Shown here piece by piece: positions 46,284-58,857 of a stretch of 64,000 bases of DNA. The notes below the pieces were generated by a model. The model saw only the letters and a list, made by a program, of their open reading frames with translations. It was not told the DNA's origin and ran no database searches. Source of the stretch: Neobacillus drentensis NBRC 102427. GTDB taxonomy: Bacteria > Bacillota > Bacilli > Bacillales > Cytobacillaceae. A program made the position numbers and the translations under genes. Position 1 is the stretch's first letter. Each line of letters begins with the position of its first letter. The DNA is taken from contig NZ_BCUX01000003.1 in assembly GCF_001591445.1 (NCBI RefSeq), positions 248,001 through 312,000 of the forward strand. Direction: 5' to 3'.

Positions 46284-48604
46284 TTCCGTTCAATTTCTTC
46301 CATTACATATGCTTCAATGATGTCGCCTTCCTTAACATCATTAAAGTTTTTAATGGTAATACCACATTCGTACCCTTGGGCAACTTCTTTTACATCATCT
46401 TTAAATCGTTTTAACGCGTCAATATTCCCTTCAAACGTAACAACACCGTTACGGATTAAACGAATACCGCTATCCCGAGTAATTTTACCATCTGTTACAT
46501 AAGAACCGGCAATTGTTCCGACCTTTGAAACTTTAAAGGTTTGGCGGATTTCTGCTTGACCAATAATTTTTTCTTGGAATTCAGGATCTAGCATACCTTT
46601 CATTGCTGCTTCTATCTCTTCGATTACTTTATAGATAATCCGGTGTAGACGAACGTCCACTTTCTCTGCTTCAGCTGCACGTTTTGCATTTACATCAGGG
46701 CGAACATTAAAACCGATAACGATCGCATTTGAGGCAGCGGCAAGACTAATATCTGATTCATTAATCGCACCAGCACCACTATGGATAATTTTGATGTTAA
46801 CACCTTCAACATCTATTTTTTGCAATGAAGCGGCAACCGCTTCAGCAGACCCTTGAACGTCGGCTTTAAGGATGATATTTAAATCCTTCATTTCACCTTG
46901 CTTCAATTGGTCAAATAATGTTTCTAAGCTAACAATCGATTTTTCACCACGATGGGCTACTAACGCTGTTTGAGCGCGCGCTTCGCCAACTTGACGGGCA
47001 GTTTTTTCGTCCTCAAATACAACGAAACGATCTCCTGCTTGCGGCACGTCATTAAGTCCGGTTATTTCAACAGGTGTTGACGGACCAGCTTCTTTAACGC
47101 GGCGTCCTTTGTCATTCACCATTGCACGGACACGACCAAACGTATGCCCCACAACAATTGGATCACCAATCTTTAGAGTACCGTTTTGAACGAGTAAGGT
47201 TGCGACAGAGCCACGACCCTTATCTAATTGTGCTTCGATAACAGTACCAACGGCTTTACGATTCGGATTGGCTTTGTATTCCTCTACTTCACCAACAAGT
47301 AAAATCATTTCAAGAAGCGTGTCAATTCCTTCTCCGGTTTTTGCAGATAGAGGTACAAAGATAGTTTCCCCGCCCCATGCTTCGGATACTAATCCATGTT
47401 CCGTCAATTCTTGCATTACACGGTCAGCATTTGCAGCTTCTTTATCCATTTTATTAACAGCTACAATAATTGGAACCTCAGCAGCCTTCGCATGGTTGAT
47501 TGCTTCAACAGTTTGCGGCATAACACCGTCATCTGCGGCGACAACCAAGATTGTAATATCAGTAATTTTAGCGCCACGTGCACGCATCGTCGTAAATGCA
47601 GCATGTCCAGGTGTATCAAGGAATGTTATTTTTTTGCCATTTTCCACTACTTGGTAGGCACCAATATGCTGGGTAATTCCCCCTGCTTCACCTTCTGTCA
47701 CCTTTGTGTTTCGGATGGAATCGAGCAAGGTTGTTTTACCATGGTCAACGTGACCCATTATTGTTACAACAGAAGGTCTTTCAATGAGTGATTCCTCCGA
47801 ATCCTCTGTAAAATACACTTCAAGATCTGTTGTATCTATTTTTATTTCTTCTTCCACTTCAACCCCATACTCACTTGCAATTAATTCAATCGCATCTTTA
47901 TCTAAGACTTGATTAATAGTTGCCATGACACCAAGTAAAAAGAGCTTTTTAATAATCTCAGAAGGCTCACGATAAATCTTTTTCGCTAATTCACCCACAG
48001 TTAGTGATTCACTGAAAGTAATCTTAGCTGGAAGCTCCTTCTCTTTTCTTTTCTGTGGCTGGGCTTGTTGGACTGGCGTATGAGTCTTCTTCTTTTTATT
48101 ATTATTATTATTATTGCGATTTTGATTAAAATTATTATAAGGCTTGGCCTTAGCTTTATCAGCATTGTTGAAGACCTTATTTTCTTTCGACTGAGTTTCC
48201 TGGTTTTGCTTCTTGCCTTCGACCGTTTTTGGAGGAGAAACAACTTTTACTTTGCTAGGAGCGGCATTTTTATCTGCAGCTTCTTCAAATGCTTTAGGAG
48301 TTTTCGTCTGAACTTGCGGCCTTTGCGTTGACTGTGCAGGTCTTTGGTTTTGACGCTGCGCTTGAGTTGGACGAGAGTTTGTAGATCGTTGTGGCTGTTG
48401 TCCAGTTTGACTATTCTCTGGTTTTTGCTGTGGTGCCTTGTTATCATTTTTACTGAATGTTTCGTCAAGCTTTTTAACTTCTGCGTCTTCTATTGTTGCC
48501 ATATGATTGGAGACCTCTATGTTCATTTCTTTTAGTTTTGTGATGATTTCTTTACTTGAAATGTTGTGTTTTTTTGCATACTCATATACACGTATTTTAC
48601 TCAT
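46280..48604 (-). CDS. infB: Translation initiation factor IF-2
   Basis: The GTPase that places initiator tRNA on the 30S subunit and promotes subunit joining. Residues 1-50 form an IF2-N helix bundle, followed by a long low-complexity linker rich in Gln, Asn and Lys with an Asn run near 165. A second IF2-N module comes at about 190-250. The G domain has [12 protein letters not shown] near 282, DTPGH and NKMD, followed by domains II-IV. Length 774. The ATG follows a ribosome site in GGGGGTGAA. It lies between ylxQ and ylxP. Confidence 0.97.
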   Translation of the reverse strand: MSKIRVYEYAKKHNISSKEIITKLKEMNIEVSNHMATIEDAEVKKLDETFSKNDNKAPQQKPENSQTGQQPQRSTNSRPTQAQRQNQRPAQSTQRPQVQTKTPKAFEEAADKNAAPSKVKVVSPPKTVEGKKQNQETQSKENKVFNNADKAKAKPYNNFNQNRNNNNNNKKKKTHTPVQQAQPQKRKEKELPAKITFSESLTVGELAKKIYREPSEIIKKLFLLGVMATINQVLDKDAIELIASEYGVEVEEEIKIDTTDLEVYFTEDSEESLIERPSVVTIMGHVDHGKTTLLDSIRNTKVTEGEAGGITQHIGAYQVVENGKKITFLDTPGHAAFTTMRARGAKITDITILVVAADDGVMPQTVEAINHAKAAEVPIIVAVNKMDKEAANADRVMQELTEHGLVSEAWGGETIFVPLSAKTGEGIDTLLEMILLVGEVEEYKANPNRKAVGTVIEAQLDKGRGSVATLLVQNGTLKIGDPIVVGHTFGRVRAMVNDKGRRVKEAGPSTPVEITGLNDVPQAGDRFVVFEDEKTARQVGEARAQTALVAHRGEKSIVSLETLFDQLKQGEMKDLNIILKADVQGSAEAVAASLQKIDVEGVNIKIIHSGAGAINESDISLAAASNAIVIGFNVRPDVNAKRAAEAEKVDVRLHRIIYKVIEEIEAAMKGMLDPEFQEKIIGQAEIRQTFKVSKVGTIAGSYVTDGKITRDSGIRLIRNGVVTFEGNIDALKRFKDDVKEVAQGYECGITIKNFNDVKEGDIIEAYVMEEIERK

Positions 48605-48623
48605 CTTTTCACCCCCGCTAGAT

Positions 48624-48926
48624 TTAATCGAGCAACGTTACCATTTTTTTGGCAAATCCATCATCCAGAACAGCTACAACAACGCGGGCTTCCTTGCCAA
48701 TTGCTTGACCAAGAAGATTACGATTTTCCACAATTTTATATGGAACCTCATACGAATTACACTTATCAGTAATCTTTTTTGTCGTATTTGCAGAAGCATC
48801 TGCGGATAATAAAATGAGAAACGCCTTTCCGCTTTGAATCTGCTTCACGGTTAGCTCCTCACCTGATATGATTTTGCGTGCTCGATTGGCCAAGCCAAGC
48901 AATGACATCCATTGATTTTGTTTCAT
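48624..48926 (-). CDS. ylxQ: YlxQ, L7Ae-family RNA-binding protein
   Basis: A 100-residue L7Ae/L30e-fold protein expected to bind kink-turn [22 protein letters not shown] and [15 protein letters not shown] are typical. I choose ATG 48926 ([10 protein letters not shown]), which gives the B. subtilis length; an in-frame TTG at 48938 is only 2 nt after AAGGAG and seems too close, though ATG is 14 nt away, so the start is not settled. It follows rnpM. Confidence 0.9.
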   Translation of the reverse strand: MKQNQWMSLLGLANRARKIISGEELTVKQIQSGKAFLILLSADASANTTKKITDKCNSYEVPYKIVENRNLLGQAIGKEARVVVAVLDDGFAKKMVTLLD

Positions 48927-48934
48927 TTGGATTG

Positions 48935-49207
48935 TCAATTCTCCTTCTCTATAAGCTCAAGTAGCTCCTCGTATAACGAATCATTTATAGAAACCTGTAA
49001 GTGATTAGATAGGGTATTCTTTTTCTTGGCAAGTAAGACAGCTTCCTTGTCCCTTGAAAGGTAGGCACCCCTTCCGGATTTCTTCCCCGTCAGGTCGATG
49101 GATACTTCCCCTTCTTTTGAGCGAACGATGCGAACAAGTTCTTTTTTCGGTTTCATTTCACCGGTTGCCACACATTTGCGCATAGGAACTTTTTTCTGAT
49201 TGTTCAT
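48935..49207 (-). CDS. rnpM: RnpM (YlxR), RNase P modulator
   Basis: A 90-residue RNA-binding protein; recent B. subtilis work names YlxR RnpM because it binds and modulates RNase [23 protein letters not shown] (residues 10-28) and the basic [13 protein letters not shown] segment are the conserved YlxR surface. It is encoded directly after nusA and before ylxQ. Confidence 0.93.
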   Translation of the reverse strand: MNNQKKVPMRKCVATGEMKPKKELVRIVRSKEGEVSIDLTGKKSGRGAYLSRDKEAVLLAKKKNTLSNHLQVSINDSLYEELLELIEKEN

Positions 49208-49226
49208 TCATCATTCACCTCACTTT

Positions 49227-50348
49227 TTAGTCCAACTCTTCTTCATAATCGAAATCAGTATCAACTTGATCATCAAAAAGTCTTATGGTTTCTTCACGTG
49301 GATAAATTCCAATCTCACGTGCATCAGTTTCTGATTTAATATCGATTTTCCAGCCTGTTAGTTTTGCAGCTAAGCGGGCATTTTGTCCACGTTTCCCGAT
49401 TGCTAAAGAAAGTTGATAATCAGGAACAACAACGGTTGTTGCTTTTTCATTCTCGTTAACCATAACATCTAAAACTTTGGAAGGGCTAAGAGAGTTTGCC
49501 ACAAACACGACCGGGTCTGCTGACCACTTGACAATATCAATTTTTTCACCCTTTAATTCATTGACTACCGCTTGAACTCTTGCACCTTTAGGTCCAACAC
49601 ATGAACCAACCGGGTCTACTTCAGTATTGTCAGAATGAACCGAGATTTTCGACCGATCTCCGGCCTCACGGGCAACTGACTTAATTTCAACAGTTCCGTC
49701 ATAAATTTCCGGAACTTCAATTTCAAACAACCGTTTTAAGAGACCGGGATGTGTCCGAGATACGAATATTTGCGGTCCCTTCGTCGTCTTTTCAACTTTG
49801 GTAATAAATACTTTTATTCGATCATGAGGCTTATAACGTTCATTTGGCATTTGCTCATTTACAGGTAACAATGCCTCAATTTTCCCAAGACTTACATAAA
49901 TGAATTTCGAATCCAGTCTTTGGACAATACCGGTCATAATATCTTCTTCACGGTCGATAAACTCCGAATAAATAATTCCACGTTCTGCTTCTCTTACACG
50001 CTGAGTAACCACTTGCTTTGCCGTTTGGGCAGCAATCCGCCCAAAGTCCTTAGGTGTTACTTCCATTTCGACAATATCTTCCACTGAGTAATTAGGTGTG
50101 ATTTGTCTGGCATCCTCTAAGGAAATTTCGAGACGAGGGTCAAATACTTGATCGACCACTTCTTTTCTAGCAAAAACACGCATGGATCCTGACTGTAAAT
50201 TTAAATCAATTCGAACATTCTGGGCCTGATTAAAATTTCGGCGATATGCCGATACAAGAGCTGCCTCGATTGCCTCAATTAAAACATCTCTGGAAATACC
50301 TTTTTCTCTTTCCAGTATAGTAAGAGCATCTAATAATTCGCTGCTCAT
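49227..50348 (-). CDS. nusA: Transcription termination/antitermination factor NusA
   Basis: Binds RNA polymerase and modulates pausing and intrinsic termination. The N-terminal domain (1-125) is followed by S1 ([16 protein letters not shown], 135-200) and two KH domains, with [16 protein letters not shown] near 248 and the second at [16 protein letters not shown] near 318. At 373 residues it lacks the extra C-terminal acidic repeats of Proteobacteria, as in Bacillus. It is the second gene of the rimP operon. Confidence 0.97.
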   Translation of the reverse strand: MSSELLDALTILEREKGISRDVLIEAIEAALVSAYRRNFNQAQNVRIDLNLQSGSMRVFARKEVVDQVFDPRLEISLEDARQITPNYSVEDIVEMEVTPKDFGRIAAQTAKQVVTQRVREAERGIIYSEFIDREEDIMTGIVQRLDSKFIYVSLGKIEALLPVNEQMPNERYKPHDRIKVFITKVEKTTKGPQIFVSRTHPGLLKRLFEIEVPEIYDGTVEIKSVAREAGDRSKISVHSDNTEVDPVGSCVGPKGARVQAVVNELKGEKIDIVKWSADPVVFVANSLSPSKVLDVMVNENEKATTVVVPDYQLSLAIGKRGQNARLAAKLTGWKIDIKSETDAREIGIYPREETIRLFDDQVDTDFDYEEELD

Positions 50349-50384
50349 CTGTTTGTATCCCCCTATCCTTTATCTATTATTTCA

Positions 50385-50855
50385 TTACGAAAAAGAGACG
50401 GCTAATCGCGCGTTGGCTACTTTTTCATAGGGAATTTCAATCGTTTTCTTCCGTGTTTTAATCTTCATTTCGATTTTTAAATGTTGACCATTAAATTCTA
50501 ATAATTCCCCTTCAAAGCTTTTCTCCCCATCGATTGGTTCATAAGTTTTGATAAAGACATTTTTCCCGATTGCCTTTTGGAAATCTTTATCTTTTTTCAA
50601 TGGACGCTCTGCTCCAGGTGAAGAAACTTCAAGAAAATAGTTATGGGGAATCGGATCAAGCTCATCGAGTTTTTCGCTGAGTTTTTCGCTAACGAGTCCG
50701 CAATCCTCAATATCAACACCGTTGTCTTTATCGATATATACGCGAAGAAACCAGCTTTTCCCTTCTTTCAAATACTCAATTTCCACTAATTCCAAACCAA
50801 GTTCTTGAAAAATAGGCGTTGCTATTTCTTCTACAACTTCCGTTACCTTGCTCAT
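50385..50855 (-). CDS. rimP: Ribosome maturation factor RimP
   Basis: A 30S assembly factor of 156 residues. It has the N-terminal alpha/beta domain ([19 protein letters not shown]) and [16 protein letters not shown], followed by the signature [13 protein letters not shown]. The C-terminal SH3-like barrel completes the protein. The ATG follows AAGGAGG. It is the first gene of the nusA-infB operon and lies after the polC terminator. Confidence 0.96.
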   Translation of the reverse strand: MSKVTEVVEEIATPIFQELGLELVEIEYLKEGKSWFLRVYIDKDNGVDIEDCGLVSEKLSEKLDELDPIPHNYFLEVSSPGAERPLKKDKDFQKAIGKNVFIKTYEPIDGEKSFEGELLEFNGQHLKIEMKIKTRKKTIEIPYEKVANARLAVSFS

Positions 50856-50953
50856 GCTTTACCTCCTTTTTCCGATAATTTCACCCATATTGTATGTAGT
50901 TCACGGAAAGTTTTATCATGTTACACTAAGAAAAAACATTTATACAAAAACGA

Positions 50954-50975
50954 AAGAGCGGGTTTCCCCACTCTT
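50954..50975 (-). terminator. polC terminator
   Basis: AAGAGCGGG and CCCACTCTT form a 9-bp stem (one G-U) with a 4-nt loop; the minus-strand tail is TCGTTTTTG. Confidence 0.7.
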
Positions 50976-51070
50976 AGTCACGAGAGTATTTCTTAGTATT
51001 TCCAATAAAACTATACCATAACCAACATTTTTATGCAAATAGCTTCGTGGTTTGTCAAGTATTTTCCTAT

Positions 51071-54000
51071 TTAGAACAGCGATAACTGGTTTTGCTCTGG
51101 AAGGGCTGCGAGACACCCTTGTTTGTCTAAAAACTCAAGAATCGTCTTAGATACTTTTCCACGCTGCTGCAAATCTTCTTTCGATAAAAATTCACCTGAT
51201 TCCCGAGCTTTGATAATATTATAGGCCGCATTTGTTCCTAGTCCCGGAATGGAATTAAACGGCGGAATTAAGGTGTTGCCTTCGATGGTGAATTCAGATG
51301 CTGATGATTTGTATAGATCGTAGTTTTGGAAAACAAATCCTCTTTCTGTCATTTCAAGTGCAAGCTCCAAAACCGTTAATAAGTTCTTCTCTTTATTTGA
51401 GGCTTCTAAACCTTTAGCATTAATTTCTTCTATTTTTGCCCGGATTGATTCTGAACCACGTGACATGGCTTCAATGTCAAAGTCTTCCGCACGGACAGTA
51501 AAGTAGGCTGCGTAATAAAGTAATGGCAAATGAACCTTGAAATAAGCAATTCTAACGGCCATCAGTACATAGGCAGCAGCATGTGCCTTTGGAAACATGT
51601 ACTTAATCTTCTTACAAGAGTCAATATACCATTCTGGAACTTCGTTTTTCCTCATTTCCGCTTCCATTTCTTCACTTAAGCCTTTACCCTTACGTACAGA
51701 TTCCATAATTTTAAAAGCAAAAGACGGGTCCAGTCCCTGATAAATAAGGTAGACCATGATATCATCACGACAGCCGATTACTTCACTTAAATTACAGGTT
51801 TTATTATGAATTAGTTCTTGAGCGTTCCCAAGCCATACATCAGTCCCATGAGATAATCCGGATATTTGGACAAGTTCTGAGAAGGTAGTTGGCTTCGTAT
51901 CCTCAAGCATTTGGCGGACAAATCGTGTTCCGAACTCTGGAATGCCGAGCGTACCTGTTTTACACATAATCTGTTGTTCTGTTACGCCTAATGACTCGGT
52001 TTTACTGAATATCTTCATAACCTCAGGGTCATCTGTTGGAATTGTTTTTGGATCCATTCCGCTCAAATCCTGAAGCATCCTAATGACAGTCGGATCATCG
52101 TGTCCGAGTATATCTAGTTTTAAGACATTATCATGGATGGAATGGAAATCGAAATGTGTTGTCTTCCATTCTGAGTTTCTATCATCTGCTGGGAATTGAA
52201 TCGGTGAAAAATCATAAACATCCATATAATCGGGGATGACGATAATTCCACCGGGATGCTGTCCCGTTGTTCTTTTTACACCTGTACAGCCCGAAGCGAG
52301 TCGATCGATTTCAGCTCCACGAAGTTGAAGGTTGTTATCCTGTTGATATGCCTTAACATAACCAAACGCTGTTTTATCAGCAACCGTGCCAATCGTCCCT
52401 GCCCGAAAAACATATTCTTCTCCGAAAAGAACCTTTGTATAATTATGGGCGCGCGGCTGATATTCACCAGAGAAGTTTAAATCGATATCGGGAACCTTGT
52501 CCCCTTTAAAGCCAAGAAACGTTTCAAACGGAATATCGTGCCCGTCTTTATGGTACTTCCCACCACACTCTGGGCAATCTTTATCAGGCAAATCAAAACC
52601 GGAACCGACCGAACCATCATTAAAAAACTCCGAATGTTTACAGGTTGGACACACATAATGAGGCGGCAGCGGATTTACTTCAGTAATTTCTGTCATAGTC
52701 GCAACCAGAGAAGATCCAACTGACCCCCTTGAACCTACTAGGTAGCCGTCATCCAAGGATTTTTTAACCAGCTTATGAGAAATTAAATAGATAACCGCAA
52801 ATCCATGTCCAATAATACTTTTCAGTTCTTTTTCTAACCGTGCTTCCACAATTTCGGGTAAGGTATCGCCGTAAATTCTCCGTGCCATCGAATAACTCAT
52901 TTCACGCATTTCTTCATCGGCACCCTCAATTTTCGGTGTATATAAATCGTCTTTAATCGGTTTTATTACTTCAATCATATCAGCGATTTTATTCGTATTC
53001 GTTACGACAATTTCCTTTGCCTTCTCTTTTCCTAAAAAGGAAAAAGCATCAAGCATTTCATTCGTTGTTCTAAAGTGAACGTCTGGAAGTTGATGACGAT
53101 TTAATGGGTTTGCTCCACCCTGAGAGTTAATTAATATTTTTCGATAAATTTTATCATTTTCATTTAGGTAATGAACATTTCCAGTGGCAACAACTGGAAG
53201 TCCTAATTTATCGCCAAGGTTTACGATTTTCGCAATAATGTCTTCCATTGCTTTTTCATCGCTCACCAATTCCATTTCAATCAATGGTGCATTTACTTCT
53301 TTCGGCATGACCTCAAGATAATCGTAGAATCCAGCATGGGCTTCCACTTCTTCTGGAGATTTTTGCATCATCCCTTCAAATACTTCACCTTTACTGCAAC
53401 CAGAGCCAACGAGAATCCCTTCCCTGTATTTTTGGAGGACAGATCTTGGTAATCTAGGAACACGGTAAAAATATTCAATGTGAGATATGGATACAAGTTT
53501 AAACAGGTTTTTTAAACCCGCTTGAGTTTGAGCCAATAATGTACAATGATAGGGACGTGCCCGTTGATAGGCATTGCCTTTTCCCATATTATCATTAAAT
53601 TGGTCATGGTATTCGATTTCCTTTTCAAGGGCATCCTTTAACATTTTCAAAAGTAAATAACCGGTAGCCTCTGCATCATAAATGGCACGGTGATGCTGTG
53701 TTAATTCAATGTCAAACTTCTTGGTTAATGTATTTAAACGATGGTTTTTCATTTCAGGATAGAGAAACCGTCCAAGTTCTAATGTATCAATAACAGGATT
53801 TTTTGCCTTATCAAAGCCGATCTTTTTATAACCAACATTAAGGAAACCCATATCAAACGAAGCATTATGAGCAACAAGAATGGAGTCGCCGGCCCATTCT
53901 CTAAAATTCCGAAGAACTTCCTCAATTTCCGGGGCAGTTTGGACCATATCATCGGTAATGCCTGTAAGGTTGATTGTTGTTGCCGATAAACGGTGATGCG

Positions 54001-55396
54001 GATTGGCAAAGGATTCAAAACGGTCAATGAATTCCCCGTCATGTATCTTAACAGCCGCAAGCTCAATAATTGAATTATACACAGCTGAGAGCCCCGTCGT
54101 TTCAACGTCAAATACAACATAAGTATCCTCTGCCAGCAGACGGTGTGTGTCATTATAAGCTATCGGCACCCCATCATCCACCAAATTCACTTCAACGCCA
54201 TAGAGAATTTTTATATCATTTTTCTTCCCGGCACCATAAGCTTCAGGAAAGGATTGCGCAACTGCGTGGTCGGTTACCGCTATCGCTTTATGTCCCCACT
54301 TACTCGCCTGAGTAATCAGTGCGCTTACAGGTGTTACAGCATCCATTTGACTCATTGGTGTATGAAGATGGAGTTCTACTCGTTTTTCATCTTCGGGTGC
54401 CGTATCCTTCCGGGCAGCAGGCCTTATTTCATTAATATCATTACAAATCATCACGAGATCACGGACAAAAGTATCATTCTGAATACTGCCTCGAACTTTT
54501 ACCCACATTCCTTTTTTGACAAGCTGAAATAGGGCTGCGTCCTCTTTATCACGTGAAAACATTTTTACCATGATAGAGCTGGTGTAATCGGTAATTTTGA
54601 AGGTCAACAGTGAACGGCCGCTCCTGAGCTCACGTATCTCAGCATCAAAGATATAGCCTTCGACAGCGACTCTTCTTTCTTCATCGACAATATCAATCAG
54701 GCTGCGGAAGTCATTATTATCCTTTATGGTTAGACCAATCGTAAGTGGCCCAGATGGCAATTCACCGGAAGCATGATCTTTCTCAGCTTCTTTTTTCTGC
54801 AATTCCACCATTGCTTGAAGTCCACGTTCTTGGTCTTCCTTTTGCTTGGCAAGTAAAAATTGTTGGTATTCCTCATTTTCCTCTACATTTTTCAATTCTG
54901 TCTCGATTGCTAAATTGGGAAACCCAAACGATTGATATATCTTAGAAATTGTCTCGGCGTATTTACGCTTTAATGCTAGCCCTTCTGTATCGTTACGAAC
55001 AGAAACAGTAAGCTTATTTCCGTTCACTTCGGGAAGTTGTTCATGTAATAGCTTTAAAAGCGGCGGAGCAATTCCATCTATTTGCTGAATGCTATAACTC
55101 CAATAATCTCGTATTAATTCTGGGGAAATGGTTTGATTTGTTACATTGATATGGTATGAAACCGTTGCTATGCTGGAAAATGCTCGTTCGAGCTGTGTCG
55201 AAAACAGAACATAAACATTATAAGGAAGGATATTTTCAAATAAAAATTGAAAATGCCACTTTCTATTCTTCTTTTCAACCAATAACCTATCTATTTGCGC
55301 ATTGTTGAAATGCACTACTACAGCATCCTCAATCAATTGCATCTGCTGGAGCAAGAGTTGGAATCGCTCTTTTTTGCCTATGGCATTTTCGCTCAT
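51071..55396 (-). CDS. polC: DNA polymerase III PolC
   Basis: The replicative polymerase of low-GC Firmicutes, combining polymerase and proofreading exonuclease. An N-terminal domain (1-220) is followed by an OB fold, then a PHP domain split by the exonuclease. The PHP begins with [15 protein letters not shown] near residue 345. The DEDD exonuclease has [16 protein letters not shown] near 432. A zinc-binding [19 protein letters not shown] knuckle is present, and the polymerase has [11 protein letters not shown], the palm aspartate pair. I use ATG 55396 (MSENAIGKK), with GGGAG 8 nt upstream, giving 1441 residues. B. subtilis has proS between rseP and polC; here it is absent. Confidence 0.98.
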   Translation of the reverse strand: MSENAIGKKERFQLLLQQMQLIEDAVVVHFNNAQIDRLLVEKKNRKWHFQFLFENILPYNVYVLFSTQLERAFSSIATVSYHINVTNQTISPELIRDYWSYSIQQIDGIAPPLLKLLHEQLPEVNGNKLTVSVRNDTEGLALKRKYAETISKIYQSFGFPNLAIETELKNVEENEEYQQFLLAKQKEDQERGLQAMVELQKKEAEKDHASGELPSGPLTIGLTIKDNNDFRSLIDIVDEERRVAVEGYIFDAEIRELRSGRSLLTFKITDYTSSIMVKMFSRDKEDAALFQLVKKGMWVKVRGSIQNDTFVRDLVMICNDINEIRPAARKDTAPEDEKRVELHLHTPMSQMDAVTPVSALITQASKWGHKAIAVTDHAVAQSFPEAYGAGKKNDIKILYGVEVNLVDDGVPIAYNDTHRLLAEDTYVVFDVETTGLSAVYNSIIELAAVKIHDGEFIDRFESFANPHHRLSATTINLTGITDDMVQTAPEIEEVLRNFREWAGDSILVAHNASFDMGFLNVGYKKIGFDKAKNPVIDTLELGRFLYPEMKNHRLNTLTKKFDIELTQHHRAIYDAEATGYLLLKMLKDALEKEIEYHDQFNDNMGKGNAYQRARPYHCTLLAQTQAGLKNLFKLVSISHIEYFYRVPRLPRSVLQKYREGILVGSGCSKGEVFEGMMQKSPEEVEAHAGFYDYLEVMPKEVNAPLIEMELVSDEKAMEDIIAKIVNLGDKLGLPVVATGNVHYLNENDKIYRKILINSQGGANPLNRHQLPDVHFRTTNEMLDAFSFLGKEKAKEIVVTNTNKIADMIEVIKPIKDDLYTPKIEGADEEMREMSYSMARRIYGDTLPEIVEARLEKELKSIIGHGFAVIYLISHKLVKKSLDDGYLVGSRGSVGSSLVATMTEITEVNPLPPHYVCPTCKHSEFFNDGSVGSGFDLPDKDCPECGGKYHKDGHDIPFETFLGFKGDKVPDIDLNFSGEYQPRAHNYTKVLFGEEYVFRAGTIGTVADKTAFGYVKAYQQDNNLQLRGAEIDRLASGCTGVKRTTGQHPGGIIVIPDYMDVYDFSPIQFPADDRNSEWKTTHFDFHSIHDNVLKLDILGHDDPTVIRMLQDLSGMDPKTIPTDDPEVMKIFSKTESLGVTEQQIMCKTGTLGIPEFGTRFVRQMLEDTKPTTFSELVQISGLSHGTDVWLGNAQELIHNKTCNLSEVIGCRDDIMVYLIYQGLDPSFAFKIMESVRKGKGLSEEMEAEMRKNEVPEWYIDSCKKIKYMFPKAHAAAYVLMAVRIAYFKVHLPLLYYAAYFTVRAEDFDIEAMSRGSESIRAKIEEINAKGLEASNKEKNLLTVLELALEMTERGFVFQNYDLYKSSASEFTIEGNTLIPPFNSIPGLGTNAAYNIIKARESGEFLSKEDLQQRGKVSKTILEFLDKQGCLAALPEQNQLSLF

Positions 55397-55499
55397 CGTT
55401 CTCTCTCCCATCTATAAAAAATTACTATTTTTATCTCATCAAAAAATAATTATATCATATGGCACGAGATGATTCGGTTTTATTTTTTTCCAAAATAAG

Positions 55500-55523
55500 G
55501 CCCCCGTTTCAATTAACAGGGGC
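55500..55523 (-). terminator. rseP terminator
   Basis: GCCCCCGTT pairs with AACAGGGGC (one G-U in RNA), 6-nt loop. The minus-strand tail is CTTATTTTGG, only moderately T-rich. Confidence 0.65.
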
Positions 55524-55539
55524 GATGAAAATTCCAATA

Positions 55540-56799
55540 TTACAAGAAAAACCTTTGAATATCATTCCACGTTACCACAAGCATGAGCAGCATCAAGAGC
55601 GCGAATCCAATAAAATGAACCATACCTTCTTTTTGACGGTCAATTGGCTTGCCTCTAACAGCCTCGACCGCAAAAAACATCAATCTTCCACCGTCTAGAG
55701 CGGGAATAGGTAATAAGTTCATAATCCCTAAGTTAATGCTTAAAATACCTGCCCATTTCATTAAATAATAAATTCCCGATTTAGCAACGGAATCTGTGGC
55801 TTGGTAAATACCAACTGGTCCTGAGAGTGCATCAATTGAAAATTGACCTGTAACTAATTTACCCACCATTACAAAAATCTGCTTCGTCCAGAAATATGTT
55901 TCTGTGAAGCCCGCCTTAACTGCTTGAATTGGCGATTTTTCGACAGGACTATAAACACCAATCAGCCCAATTTTCTTTCCTTCTACCGTTTTTTCAATCG
56001 GGGTTACCGTGATATCTAAATCCTTTTTGTCACGGAGAATCGAAAAATCTAGTTTCTCATTTGGGTTTTTCCGAATGACCTCGACAACATCAGACCAACT
56101 AGAAATTTCTGATCCATTGATTGTTTGGATGAGATCGCCTTTTTTAAGTCCCGCAGTCATTGCTGCCCCGTCATGTGTTATTTCACCTAATTTAGGTTCA
56201 TTCGTAGGTACACCCTGTAAAAAGGCAATAATAATAAATACAAAGAACGCAAGGACAAAATTCATCATCGGACCGGCAAAAATAGCCATCGTTCTTTGTC
56301 CTAATGTTTTTGATCCGAATTGACGGTCTATAGGAGCAATTTGGGATTCAGTCCCATTTTCAACAATGACAGCTTTTGGATCAATCTTAAAGGTTTTTAA
56401 CACTTCATCTTCATCATCAGGAAATCCTTTAATAATTAAATCCTTTTCGATATCCGCATATTCCACTTCAACAATCCGACAGTTTGGAAACTTCTCTTTA
56501 TTATTTAAGATGATTTTATTTACAATTTCATCCTTATCCAATACCAAGCCAATTCGATGCCCAGGCTTTATTTCAATCATTTCCGGGTCTTCGCCAGCCA
56601 TGCGGACAAATCCTCCGATCGGTAGTAACCGAATCGTGTAGGTTGTTTCCGCTCTTTTATGGGAAAATACTTTTGGGCCAAAACCAATGGCAAATTCACG
56701 GCATAAAATACCAGCCCTTTTTGCGAAAATCAAATGACCTAATTCATGAAAGAATACGAGTGCGCCAAAAATCACAATAAAGGCAATAACTGTAGTCAA
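55540..56799 (-). CDS. rseP: Site-2 protease RseP/RasP
   Basis: An intramembrane zinc metalloprotease that cleaves anti-sigma factors such as RsiW and clears signal-peptide remnants (rasP in B. subtilis). FFHELGHLIF, the HExxH motif, lies in the first membrane helix near residue 17. A PDZ domain spans about 190-275 (LKKGDLIQTINGSEISSW), and NLLPIPALDGGRL supplies the third zinc ligand. Length 419. The start is TTG at 56799, with AAAAGGTGG 7 nt upstream. It is downstream of dxr, in the usual order. Confidence 0.96.
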   Translation of the reverse strand: MTTVIAFIVIFGALVFFHELGHLIFAKRAGILCREFAIGFGPKVFSHKRAETTYTIRLLPIGGFVRMAGEDPEMIEIKPGHRIGLVLDKDEIVNKIILNNKEKFPNCRIVEVEYADIEKDLIIKGFPDDEDEVLKTFKIDPKAVIVENGTESQIAPIDRQFGSKTLGQRTMAIFAGPMMNFVLAFFVFIIIAFLQGVPTNEPKLGEITHDGAAMTAGLKKGDLIQTINGSEISSWSDVVEVIRKNPNEKLDFSILRDKKDLDITVTPIEKTVEGKKIGLIGVYSPVEKSPIQAVKAGFTETYFWTKQIFVMVGKLVTGQFSIDALSGPVGIYQATDSVAKSGIYYLMKWAGILSINLGIMNLLPIPALDGGRLMFFAVEAVRGKPIDRQKEGMVHFIGFALLMLLMLVVTWNDIQRFFL

Positions 56800-56859
56800 A
56801 ATAAAACCACCTTTTTATCAGGATAAGAGATATTCTTTTACTTAAGTTTTAAGTTTGTC

Positions 56860-58002
56860 TTAGAGGAGCGAGTGGACATACTCTCTAGTTTCTTTGTCTA
56901 TCTCTTGAATTGCAGTAAGGCTTGGGTGAGTCGTGATTTGATGAGCGGTTAATGCTTTCTCAATCAAATCTTCAATCTGTAAGAATCGGATTTTCCCTTC
57001 TAGAAAAGCTGCCACGGCCACTTCATTAGCCGCATTCAATACGGTTGGCATTGAACCGCCTTTTTTTCCAGCCTCATAAGCAAAACCTAGGCATCGGAAT
57101 CTCGCCATATCCATTTCTTCAAAATGTAATTTTCCGATATTTGCCAAATCCAATCGTTTTGATGAACGCAATGGCAGTCGATCAGGATAGGTGAGTGCGT
57201 ATTGGATGGGGACCCTCATATCCGGTGTTCCCAGTTGGGCAATGATACTGCTATCATGAAACTCTACCATTGAATGGATGATGCTCTCTTTATGAAGCAG
57301 GACATCAATCTTTTCATATGGCAAATTGAAAAGCCAATGTGCTTCAATGACTTCCAACCCTTTATTCATCATCGATGCGGAATCAATCGTGATTTTTGCC
57401 CCCATCGACCAATTGGGATGGTTTAGTGCTTGTTCAACGGTAACATTTTTCAATTCTTGCCTGGTGAAATCACGAAAGCTTCCGCCAGAAGCAGTTAAAA
57501 TTAATCTTTCGATGTTTTTTTCCTTTTCTCCCTGCAATGCTTGAAAAATGGCAGAATGCTCACTATCGACTGGAAGGAGTGGGACATTATTTTTTTGGGC
57601 GGCCTCGATAACTAAATGACCTGCAGTTACGAGTGTTTCTTTATTGGCAATAGCGATTACCTTCCCACATTCAATCGCTTGTAGAGTTGGATGTAACCCC
57701 ACACTCCCAAGCACTGCATTAACAAGAATATCTGCCTTTTCATATACTGCTGTTTCAATAAGTCCTTCCTGACCAAAAGTGAACTTAATAGTAGGAAATT
57801 CTGCTTTTAATGTATTACAGTCATGGTAGTCTTGTACAGAAACAAGCTCAGGCTGAAACTCGATAATCATTTTTCGAGCCAAATCAATATTTTTTCCAAC
57901 AGAAATTGCCGCTAATGTAAATTCAGATGGATGCTCACGGATAATATCTAACGTTTGGGTTCCAATTGATCCTGTTGCACCCAATAAGCTAATTGTTTTC
58001 AA
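56860..58002 (-). CDS. dxr: 1-deoxy-D-xylulose 5-phosphate reductoisomerase
   Basis: The second enzyme of the non-mevalonate isoprenoid pathway, converting DXP to MEP with NADPH. The Rossmann motif [14 protein letters not shown] begins at residue 5. The metal-binding region [12 protein letters not shown] is near 150, with SGGSFRDF and [20 protein letters not shown] downstream. 380 residues. TTG is the start at 58002, with AGGAG 11 nt upstream. It supplies precursors for the undecaprenyl pathway begun by neighbouring uppS. Confidence 0.97.
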   Translation of the reverse strand: MKTISLLGATGSIGTQTLDIIREHPSEFTLAAISVGKNIDLARKMIIEFQPELVSVQDYHDCNTLKAEFPTIKFTFGQEGLIETAVYEKADILVNAVLGSVGLHPTLQAIECGKVIAIANKETLVTAGHLVIEAAQKNNVPLLPVDSEHSAIFQALQGEKEKNIERLILTASGGSFRDFTRQELKNVTVEQALNHPNWSMGAKITIDSASMMNKGLEVIEAHWLFNLPYEKIDVLLHKESIIHSMVEFHDSSIIAQLGTPDMRVPIQYALTYPDRLPLRSSKRLDLANIGKLHFEEMDMARFRCLGFAYEAGKKGGSMPTVLNAANEVAVAAFLEGKIRFLQIEDLIEKALTAHQITTHPSLTAIQEIDKETREYVHSLL

Positions 58003-58038
58003 TAAAATGTCAACTCCTATATGTGAAGCGCACGCGCT

Positions 58039-58833
58039 TTATAACCAAAGGTGAAAGAAATGTAACAAGGGCCATACAAATAAAAGGCTGTCAAATCGAT
58101 CTAGAATACCACCATGACCTGGTAAGATGTTACCAGAATCCTTGACATTAAAGTGACGCTTAAAGGCAGATTCAACTAGGTCACCAATTTGTCCAAAAAT
58201 GGAAAGTACGACAGTTATTCCCATTAAGGATATAAGTCCAACGTTAATGTTTGAGAAGAGTACAAACAGCACTGCAATAATAACTGCACAAACAACACCG
58301 CCTATCGAACCTTCAACGGTCTTATTAGGGCTTATTTCAGGCCACAGCTTAGTTTTACCAAGTGCTTTTCCGATAAAATAAGCACCAGAATCCGTTGCCC
58401 ACATAATAAATAAAGAATACAAAATATAGACAAGGCCTCCATCCTGCCTCGTTTCAAAGAAAAAGTAAAAGCCAATACCTACGTAAAAGGCTGATAGAAT
58501 CGAAAATGATACGTCTTCAAATGTATATTGATTTTTGGTTATTACTGTGAAAGTTAATAGCAGAAGAATTAATGCTATACATATCTCAATTTTTGAATAA
58601 TAAAAGGAAGCTAAAATATGATGATACTCTGCAGGGAAAAGAAGCACCCAGAGAAATAAAAGCGCTAACACACCATGGACTGAAAAAATAGTTAGTCTTT
58701 TCATTTTTAGTAACTCATACAAACCTATCGTCGCTAAAAAATAGGTTAAAATTACCAGCGGAAGTCCACCGAAATAGACAATGGGTAAAAATAGTGCAGC
58801 TGCAATGACTGCTGTTATGATTCTTTGCTTCAT
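58039..58833 (-). CDS. cdsA: Phosphatidate cytidylyltransferase
   Basis: An integral membrane enzyme that makes CDP-diacylglycerol, the substrate of PgsA encoded at 14.9 kb. About seven hydrophobic segments are visible. The CDS signature is present at the C-terminal side as SAFKRHFNVKDSGNILPGHG (near residue 225). Length 264 is typical. The ATG follows AAAGGTG. It lies between uppS and dxr. Confidence 0.96.
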   Translation of the reverse strand: MKQRIITAVIAAALFLPIVYFGGLPLVILTYFLATIGLYELLKMKRLTIFSVHGVLALLFLWVLLFPAEYHHILASFYYSKIEICIALILLLLTFTVITKNQYTFEDVSFSILSAFYVGIGFYFFFETRQDGGLVYILYSLFIMWATDSGAYFIGKALGKTKLWPEISPNKTVEGSIGGVVCAVIIAVLFVLFSNINVGLISLMGITVVLSIFGQIGDLVESAFKRHFNVKDSGNILPGHGGILDRFDSLLFVWPLLHFFHLWL

Positions 58834-58857
58834 TAATTTTTCAACACCTTTGTTGTT

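Noticed and set aside
55412..55539. Remnant of proS between rseP and polC
   Set aside because: The gap is too short and shows no synthetase-like coding fragment, only a terminator and AT-rich DNA.
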